NCBI RefSeq assembly: GCF_038725785.1
Contig: NZ_CP109796.1
Location: 6,882,501 to 6,946,500 of the forward strand
Direction: 5' to 3'
Length of the DNA stretch: 64,000 bases
Source of the DNA: Termitidicoccus mucosus
GTDB taxonomy: Bacteria > Verrucomicrobiota > Verrucomicrobiia > Opitutales > Opitutaceae
Position numbers and translations under genes: made by a program. Positions 48,747 through 56,000 of the stretch are shown piece by piece; within the stretch, counting starts at the first letter, position 1; the number at the start of each line of letters is the position of its first letter. The notes beneath the pieces were generated by a model. The model saw nothing but the letters and a program-made list of their open reading frames with translations. It searched no databases and was not told where the DNA came from.

Positions 48747-48752
48747 ATTTTT

Positions 48753-48757
48753 CTCCT
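48753..48757 (-). promoter_or_regulatory. Shine-Dalgarno AGGAG of the giant left-hand gene
   Basis: AGGAG on the minus strand sits six bases upstream of the ATG at 48746, inside the 24 bp gap after the 167-residue gene. This fixes the start of the giant gene and puts the signal peptide directly at its N-terminus. Confidence 0.85.
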
Positions 48758-48770
48758 TTTTACAGACCCA

Positions 48771-49274
48771 TCACTTTAAACATCCCGAAGTTCCAAGTAA
48801 GCGCGCGTCCGTGCGGTTGGCGGGATTAGGCCCGTAAACCGACGCCGTGCCAGTGCTGACGGCGGTGGTGAGGGTGATGTTGGCGGCGGTGCGGAGCGCG
48901 CCGCCGGTGCCGGTGGTGTTGGTGTTGGCGGAGATGAGGATGTCGCCGTAGCTGCCGTTGATGAAGAGCGAGCCGTTGCTGGCGGCAGTGACGTTGATGG
49001 CGCCGCCGTAGCCGCCGGCGGTGTTCACGTTGTTGGAGAGCTTGAGCAGGGCGGCGGCGCCGGAAGTGTTGAGGGTGAGGTTGCCGTTGTTGACCGTGAT
49101 GAGGGCGCTGGTGCGGGATACGGAGGACGCGCCGGTGAAGGTGCCGCCGGCGCCGAGCGTGCAGGTCTGGCTGCTGTTGAACGTGACGGGGCTGTTGACT
49201 GTCTGCGCCCGCAGACCGGCAGCGCCCGCGAGACCAAGCATGGCAATCGGCCAGGCCAAGAGGGTAGTTCTCAT
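48771..49274 (-). CDS. Small secreted Pmp-like protein, probably a truncated N-terminal fragment of a giant paralogue
   Basis: This encodes 167 residues. Residues 1-23 form a signal peptide (LLAWPIAMLGLAGAAG core, LRA|Q cleavage). The mature part carries two Pmp-like units: LSNN...GGYGGAI, then ISAN...GTGGAL. The last 25 residues contain SVYGPNP, which matches SEYGPNP near residue 43 of the giant gene downstream, and then run out into a short tail (LLGTSGCLK). The gene ends 24 bp before the giant gene, in the same frame and probably on the same transcript. There is no barrel and no obvious anchor, so it is either a decayed 5' fragment of another giant gene or a small secreted companion. I favour the fragment because the shared motif sits at its broken end. 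No clear Shine-Dalgarno precedes the ATG, so the start is chosen on the signal peptide. Confidence 0.7.
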   Translation of the reverse strand: MRTTLLAWPIAMLGLAGAAGLRAQTVNSPVTFNSSQTCTLGAGGTFTGASSVSRTSALITVNNGNLTLNTSGAAALLKLSNNVNTAGGYGGAINVTAASNGSLFINGSYGDILISANTNTTGTGGALRTAANITLTTAVSTGTASVYGPNPANRTDARLLGTSGCLK

Positions 49275-49670
49275 AAATAAAAAGAGGACTGTCTTGTTAT
49301 ATCCACGCTAATGCAGGGCAGGGCGGCGGGATGGGCCGATGCCGGGACTGGTATTTGTTGTGGTGGTCGATTGCGCGCGAAGCGCGAAAAGGAGAAAGAA
49401 ACCATATACGAGGGGAGCCGTGAAAACTGCTCATAGTATGGAACAATGTATTGATTAGTAAAATTTTAACAAAAAGAATATTTCTCCTGATATAAGTCAA
49501 TCTCTTTGCATAAGCGTAAGTAGTGAAGGATGCAGCCGGAGGTGGTGCCAGCCAAACGCAGCCGTGCCCGCGATTGGGATCACGGGTGATAAAAAATTTA
49601 AGGATTCGAAAAATCTTCTGCGCATGCACTCACTCGATGGCTCATCAAATTTTGTCTTTGGATGGTTTTG
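49275..49670. other. AT-rich intergenic region, probable promoter region for the left-hand operon
   Basis: These 396 bp hold no convincing gene. The segment from about 49,430 to 49,510 is strikingly AT-rich compared with the surroundings. It separates the small gene downstream of the barrel from the two left-hand genes and is the only gap of this size in the window. I see no clear intrinsic terminator: short inverted repeats near 49,375-49,385 and 49,580-49,591 are not followed by a T-run in the minus-strand direction. Confidence 0.7.
49445..49472 (-). promoter_or_regulatory. Weak candidate sigma70-type promoter
   Basis: TTGTTA (49472-49467) and TACATT (49450-49445) are separated by 16 bases in the AT-rich island and read toward the 167-residue gene. 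Each hexamer matches the consensus at four of six positions. A second TTGACT at 49500-49495 has no good -10 at the right distance. A start here would leave a leader of about 165 bases. This is composition-driven inference only. Confidence 0.25.
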
Positions 49671-50081
49671 TCAGCCCTGCACACCTTGCCCCGCCGGGCC
49701 ATGGAAATTCGAATTCCCGGCCTGCGCGGTCGCGCTCACGGGCGCGGGGCGCCGCGCCCGTGAGCGTCCGAGGAAGCCGAAATCTTCCGTCGGGATGCAT
49801 CTGCCCATCCTCAACCCGATGGGATTCTCGTCGAGTTCGAGCGTGGGGATCTCCTTCAGGACGGAATCGAGCACCCGCGCCCGCGCCTGGTAATACAGGC
49901 CCTTTCTGGCATAGACGGCGCCCCTGATGGTGATTTTCGCGCCGCTGGCCAGGTATCCGCGCACGGTGAAGGAATACCGCGCCATGGGCAGCGAGTCGAG
50001 CAGCACGGGCTCGCGCGCGTCTTCCGGCGGTACGGGATTTTGGTTCTGGCCCGCGCCACCTGCTGTTGGTCCGGTTTTCAT
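49671..50081 (-). CDS. Conserved-looking small protein of unknown function downstream of the autotransporter barrel
   Basis: This encodes 136 residues with no signal peptide and no membrane segment, so it is probably cytoplasmic. The N-terminal 25 residues are Gly/Pro/Asn-rich. A compact core of about residues 29-105 alternates beta-like stretches (YSFTVRGYLASG, KITIRGAVYARKG) with a likely helix (ARVLDSVLKEI). I do not recognise the family. The start is ATG 50081, because AGGAGG lies five bases upstream and immediately after the TAA of the giant gene (50093-50095); the open frame extends further upstream but only through the barrel-coding DNA. The 11 bp spacing implies co-transcription and probably coupled translation with the autotransporter, so a role in its expression or export is possible but unproven. 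The C-terminal 31 residues are low-complexity. Residues 106-117 are encoded by a perfect 15 bp hairpin, suggesting that an inserted palindrome reshaped the C-terminus. Confidence 0.8.
   Translation of the reverse strand: MKTGPTAGGAGQNQNPVPPEDAREPVLLDSLPMARYSFTVRGYLASGAKITIRGAVYARKGLYYQARARVLDSVLKEIPTLELDENPIGLRMGRCIPTEDFGFLGRSRARRPAPVSATAQAGNSNFHGPAGQGVQG
49733..49766. repeat. Perfect 15-bp inverted repeat inside the 136-residue gene
   Basis: Arms at 49733-49747 (CGCTCACGGGCGCGG) and 49752-49766 are exact reverse complements around a 4-base loop. No T-run follows on either strand, so it does not look like a terminator. It encodes residues 106-117, beyond the apparent folded core, and resembles a REP-type palindrome inserted in frame. 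Confidence 0.85.
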
Positions 50082-50086
50082 GACGG

Positions 50087-50092
50087 CCTCCT
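50087..50092 (-). promoter_or_regulatory. Shine-Dalgarno AGGAGG of the 136-residue gene, abutting the upstream stop
   Basis: AGGAGG lies five bases from the ATG at 50081 and begins directly after the TAA of the giant autotransporter. It decides the start codon and suggests translational coupling. Confidence 0.88.
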
Positions 50093-53000
50093 TTACCAGA
50101 GCCGGCGGTAGCCGAGGTTGACCGACCAGGGGCGCTCGTAGGCGGCGGCGCGCGCGTATTCGTAGTCCCAATACAACTGGGCGAGGTCGCCGACGCGGTA
50201 GCTCGCGCCAAAGCCGAACTCGACCCGCTTCCCGTCGAAGTCGGCCTGCAACTCGCGCCCGTGCGCCGTGACGGCGCCGCCGTCGCTGTCCACCGAGACC
50301 GCCGCAAACCTGCCATACGGGCGCCAGCGGCTGCGGGCAAGGTCGAGGCCGAAGCGCAACTGCGCGCGGTATTGCGCGCCCGTCACGGAGCCGACCCGCA
50401 CGCGCATGGGGCGCACCAGCGCGGAGGGGAGCGTGTCGTAGGTCGCGCTTTCCATGCGGAAAACCGCCGCCTGCAACGAGGGTTCGAGCCACCAGCCGTC
50501 GCGGGAGCGCGTGATGCGTTTGCCCGCCTCGGCCGAGAAACCGAGCGCGCCGGCGGAGTAGTTTCCACGCGTCACGCCGCCGTCCACCGCGCGCGCCTCG
50601 AGCTTGTTTTTGTAACGGTCGGCGCGGCCCACCAGGTCGGCGAACCAGCCGCCGGCGGTGGCGCGCGTGAGGTAGGCGCCGACGCCGGCGTTGCGCGTCT
50701 CGCCGCTGCCGCCGTTGTGGAACTCGCGGCTCACCGCGCCCATGTCAACAAACCCGCCGAGCAGCGTCGCGCCGTTTTCGAGGTGGAAGGTCTTGTCCGC
50801 GCCGGCGGTCACGCCGTAGCCGTATTGGCGGAAATCGCGCCCGGTGAGCGCGTTCGAGGCGGTCAGGCGGTAACCGCGCGAGCGCACCCAGACGTTGCCG
50901 GAGTCGTGGTCGAGCGTGCGGTCGCCGCGAATCTCGCCCAGGCGCAGGCGCAGGCTGTCGAGGCTGTGGTGCCAGTCGAGGCCGGCGGCGGCCACGGTAT
51001 TCAAGATGGCGTCGGCGGCGTGGCTGAGGCGCGCGTCGGTGAGATACCATGTTTGCGGGTCGGGGATTTCCGGGGTGCCGTCGCCCGGCAGCAACTCGAA
51101 GACGGTCAGGTCGTATTCCATCACGCCGCCGCCGGCCAGTTGGAAGACCGCGCCGCCGGTCCGCGCGTGGATGAGCTCGACCGACGTGTTCGCCACCCGC
51201 GGGATGCCGTGGGGGTTTACGACGACGGTGTGCGCGCCGTTGCCGGCGTCGGCGATGTCGAGAAAGTTCGCGGCGTCGCCGGCGGAGACGACGCCGGGAT
51301 AAAGCGCGGAGAAGTCCACATTGAACTCAAACACGCCCGCGCCGCCGGCGAGAGTGCGGATGCCCGCGACGGGGAAAAGCGGCCGGCCGCCGCCGATGGT
51401 TTCGGGCCGCGCGAAGGCGAGCCGCCCGCCGTTCAGCGCCAGCGCGCCGATTTGCGCGGCGTCCGCCTCCAGCGTGAGCACCGAGGCCGCGTCGAGCGTC
51501 ACCGCGCCGGGCGAGCCGCCGAGCGCGAGGGCGTCGCGGATGAGCGCGCGCGAGTTGGCGAGCCGGGTGTTCGCGATGGTGTTCGCGTGGCCGAGCACGA
51601 GATTGCTGTCGGTCAGGACGAAGGTGCCCGAGCCGGCCAGGACGTTGCGCAGCGTGCCGGTCACGCCGAGCGTCTCGAAGGTCGCGCCGGCGGCCGTGCC
51701 GATGGCGGCGTCGCCGAGGCCGGATTCATCGGTCACGCTCACGCGGCCTTGCGCGATGCTGCCGGTGCCGTGGAAGCCCGCGCTGGCCGCGGTGAGCGTC
51801 GCGGTCGCGCCGCCGGTTTTTAAGAAGAGGCCCGCGCCGGACAGCACATTGGCCATCGTGCCGCCGGCGGCGAGGTCGAGGCGCAGCGTGCCGTGGTCGG
51901 CGATGGCGCCGGTGCCGAGCGCGGCGGCGTCCTTCAGGTCGGCGGTCGCGCCAAGCGCGATGCTGGTGCTGGCGGTCAGGCCGGTGTTCGCGTTCGTGAT
52001 GGTGAGCGTGCCGCCGGCGAGGGCGAGCGCGCCGGAGCCGGTGAGCGCGCCGGCGCTGGCGCCGCCGTTGAGGATGGCGAGGGTGCCGGTGTGCAGATTC
52101 AGGGTGCTGCCGGCGGCGCCGTCGAGCGCGCCGATGGTTTGCGCGGTGGCGTTCAGGTCAAAGGACGCAAGGGGCGCAAGGGACAGAAGGGAGGTCGCGC
52201 CGAGCGCGCCGTTCACACCGGCGATGACCGTGCCGGTTTCAATCGTGGTCGCGCCGGAGTATGTGTTCGTGCCGGTGAGCGTGATGGCGCCCGCGCCGGC
52301 GCGGAAGTTCACCGGGCCGGTGCCGGTAAGCGCCGCGCTGAGCGTGCGGTCAACCGCGTCCGCCGGCGCGGCGGCGTCGATGATCAGGCCGCTGTTCGTC
52401 TTCAACTGCGAGAGCACGTAGTCCACAAAAATGCCCGCGCCTCCCGCCCCTCCCGCCGTGTCTTTTGCGGCGACGGCCTTGTATTCGTAGGTCGCCTCGA
52501 TGTCGCCGTGCACGCCGTCGGAAACCACGAGCGTGGAGCTCACGGGCAGCGCGGCGGCGGCGCCGTTGAGCGCGAGGTTCATCTGCGTCTCCGCGCCGGC
52601 GAGCGCGTCCGCGGCCACGACCTTCAACGCGCTGTCGCCGGGGCCGTCCTGGTCGAGAAAATTGGTCGCGAGCGGCGCGCCGGGCGGCGTGAGGAGCGCG
52701 GCGCCGTCGAGGTCGATGGTCGTCGCGCCGGCGGCGGGGCCGGTCACGTCGAGCACGGCGATGGTGAGCACGTGCGCGGTGTCCGCCGAGCGCATTTGCA
52801 CGGCGAGCGTGCCGCCGTTGGGCGCGAGGCCGTGGATGCGCATATCGTCGTTGGCCGCGCCGGCGTTGGTGCCGAGCGTGACCAGCGAGCCGGCGCCGGG
52901 CCGCAGCGTCGCGTGCGCGAGCGCGGCCTCGTTGGGCGTGGCGTCGGCGAGTGCGTAGCGCGCATGGCCGAGCGTGACAGTGCCGGTGAACGCGCTGCCG

Positions 53001-56000
53001 GTCGCGGCGGTGAAGGCGAACTCCCCGCCGCCGAGCCCGGCGTCGAGCGCGCCGCCGCCGGTGAGCGTGTTCGCATAATTCCAGTCGCTGCTGCCGGTCG
53101 CGTGCAGGCGCAGCGTGCCCGTGATGGCCGTGGTCGCGCTGCCGAGGCTGGCGGGCTGCGTCACGCCCATGTCGCCGAAAATGTCCCACAGGCCGGCGAA
53201 GGCGCTGTTGCTTCCGGTGACTTCCACCGCGACGGGCGTCGCAAGCGACGCCCCTACGGCGACGGTGCCGCTGCCGGAGAGGGTGTTGGCGAGCGTGCCG
53301 CTTGCGTCGAGCACGAGCAGGGCGTTGTCCTCGATGCCGCCCGCGCCGAGGCCGCCGAGGCTGGTTTTGAGCGTGATCGCGCCGCCGTCGATGAGCGTCG
53401 CGCCGGTGCGGGCGTTGGACTGGCTGATGACGAGATTGCCCGCGTTTTGTTTCACAAGTCCGCCGGCGCCGGTGAGCGCGTTGGCGAGGTTCCACGTGCC
53501 GGAGTTGGCGGCGATAAAGGTGCCGGTGACGGCGATTTCGGCGGAGCCGGTGTGCTTCGCCTCGGAGGCGGTGAGCGCGCCGGTGTCGAGGATGGCGATG
53601 GTGCCGCTCGCGTTGCTGCTGCCGGTGAGCGTCACGCGCGCGTTGTTTTCCAGGACGACGGCGCCCGCGCCGTTGAGCGAGTGGGCGAGCGTGCCGCTCA
53701 CGCCGTTAAGGAGCAGCGTGCCGGTGGCGGCGGTGGTCACCGTGCCGGCGGAGCCGAGCGCGGCGATGTGCCGCAGCTCCAGCGTGTCGGTCGCGCCGGC
53801 GGTGGTTTCGAGCGAGACGGCGTTCGAGCCGGTGATGACCAGGCGCGCGTGGCTGCCGCCGGCGTTGAGCGTGCCGGTGCCGGCGAGCGCGCCGTCGCCG
53901 GCGAGGGTGCCGCCCGCGCGGGTGTCGAGCGTGCCGAGCGTGGCCAGGTCAACCTTGCCGCCGCCGCTCACGTCCACCGCGCCGAGCGCCGTCAGGCCGG
54001 CCGCGAGGTCGAGCGTGAGCGTGCCGGTGTTGGCGAGCGGACCGCCGACGGTGCCGGTGGCGCGCGCGCCGAGCGTGAGCGCGCCGGTGTTTGAGAGGGA
54101 GCCGCCGACGGCCAGGGTGCCGCCGGTGACGGCGCCGCCGATGGTCGCGGTGCCGGCGTTGAGGAAGATGCCGTCGATGAGCGCGGAGGCCGCGTCGAGG
54201 CGCGCGCCGGTGCTGCCGGTGTAGGCGCCGGCTTCGAGCGCGCGGGGCGCGAGGGCGGCGGCGCCGGCGTTGGCGAGGGTGCCGCCGATGACCACGGGCG
54301 CGCCGCCGAGGGTGGCGGCGAGGGTGCCGGTGGCTGAGGTGTTCGTATAGTTGCCGTCCACGGTGAGCGCGCCGGAGGTGAGGCTGACGAGGCCCGCGCT
54401 GGCCGCGCGGCCCGTGCCGAGCGTGTCACTGACGGTCAGCGTGCCCGCGCCGGCGAGCAGCGACGCGCCGGCGGCGAGGTCGAGCGCGCCGGCGTTTTGG
54501 CTGCGGTTGTCCAGGTCCACGGTGGTGTTTGCGAGCTGCGCGATGAGCGCGGTTTGGCCGAAGGCGTTGTTGGTTTCGAAGTGGACGGTGCCGGTGGCGA
54601 CGGTGGTCGTGCCGGTGTAGTCGCTGGCCGCGTTGCCGATGCGCGCGGCCGCCGGGCCCGCCTCCACGCGGAAGCCGCCTGCGCCGGTGAGTTTCGCGTC
54701 GAGGACGTTGGTCGAGCTGGCGTTGAGCAGGAGGATTTGCGTGCCGGAGTTGGCGGCGAGTTCCTTCAGGCCGTAGCCGATGAAGACGCCTTTCGCGCCG
54801 TCGGCGCGCGCGCCCATCGTCGCCACGTAGTCGTAGCGCGCGGTGCCGCTGCCGCCGGCGATGGCGCGCTCAACCACGGTGCCGGTCGTGATGACCGCGC
54901 CGTTCTGGTCCGTGAGGCCGATTTGCGTGTAGGTGTCCACGGTGCCGGTCGCGACCACCGCCTGCAACTGGTGGCGCGAGGACGAGCCGCTGTCCTCGAA
55001 AAAGTTCTGGCTGCCGCCCACGGGCGTGCCGGCCACGCCGGTGAGGTCGAGCCCGTTGGCCTGCAAGGTGCCGCCCGCCGCCGCCTTGAGCATGCCCGCC
55101 ACGGTGAGCGTGCCGCTGAGCGTGTTGCCGCCGGTGAGGTTCACCGCGACCACGCCGCCCGCGAGTTCGAGCGAGCCGAGCGTATAGTGGTCGTCGATGG
55201 TCGCGCGGCCTTCCGCGCCGAGCGAGAGGAGCGCATGGCCCAGCGCGCCGGCGCCGGTGCGGTCGGCGGCGGAGAAACCGTAGGCGCCGCGCTGGAGGTT
55301 TACGCGGCCGAGGAAGGCGGTGCCGGTGCTCGCGTTAAACGTGAGCGTGTCGGACACCGTGGCGAGCGCGACGGTGAGCGCGCCGCTGCCGCTGAGGGCG
55401 TTTATAAAATCAAAACCGCCCGCCGCCGGCGGCGCGAGGAACAGGCCCGCACCGCCCGCCGCGATGTCCACCGCGCCCGCGCCGAGGTTGTCCTGCGATG
55501 CGACCGTGCCGCCGCCGAGGACGCGCCAGCCGCCGGTTTGCGTGTTCGTGCCGGTGATGGCGACGGCGGCGGCGGTGATGATGGTGGTGCCGCTGCCGCC
55601 GGTATTCCGGTCGTAGGCGGTCAGGCCGGTGTCGAGCACGAGCGCGGCGTCGTTCACGACCGCGGACGCGCCGAGCGCGAAGTTGTTTCGTGCCGCGAGC
55701 GTGCCCGCGCTCACGAGCGTGGTGCCGCTGTGGGCATTGCTCGCGCTGAGGATGAGCAGGCCCGCGCCGGCCTTCGTGAGCGTGTCGCCGTCCCAGCCGG
55801 CGTGCGCGGTCGTGTCGTCGAGCGGCACGTCCACCTCGAAGCTGCCACTGGTCACGGTGAACGTGCCGTGTGAGTTGGTCGGCGTCGCATACCACGAGAG
55901 CACGCGGCCCGCCGCGTAGTCGGTGCCGCCGTTCACGATGAAGCCGCCCGCGTGGATGTAGTCCTCGGCGCCGGCCGCGACGCCGAGGTCAACCGAGTCG

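Noticed and set aside
49575-49600. ATCACGGGTGAT palindrome plus A-run near 49,580-49,597 as a terminator
   Set aside because: The short 5-bp stem is preceded, not followed, by the T-run in the minus-strand direction, and no plus-strand gene ends here.
49297-49629. 110-codon minus-strand frame in the intergenic region
   Set aside because: It crosses the AT-rich probable promoter, has no convincing domain or signal peptide, and its codon use is unlike the neighbours.
49733-49766. Hairpin as an intrinsic terminator
   Set aside because: No T-run follows on either strand, and on the minus strand it is within a coding region about 60 bases before the stop.
50082-50492. Upstream extension of the 136-residue gene to a Met at 50492 (273 residues)
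   Set aside because: The extension lies entirely inside the barrel coding sequence in another frame and is Arg/Gly/Ala-rich; the AGGAGG five bases before ATG 50081 gives a much better start.
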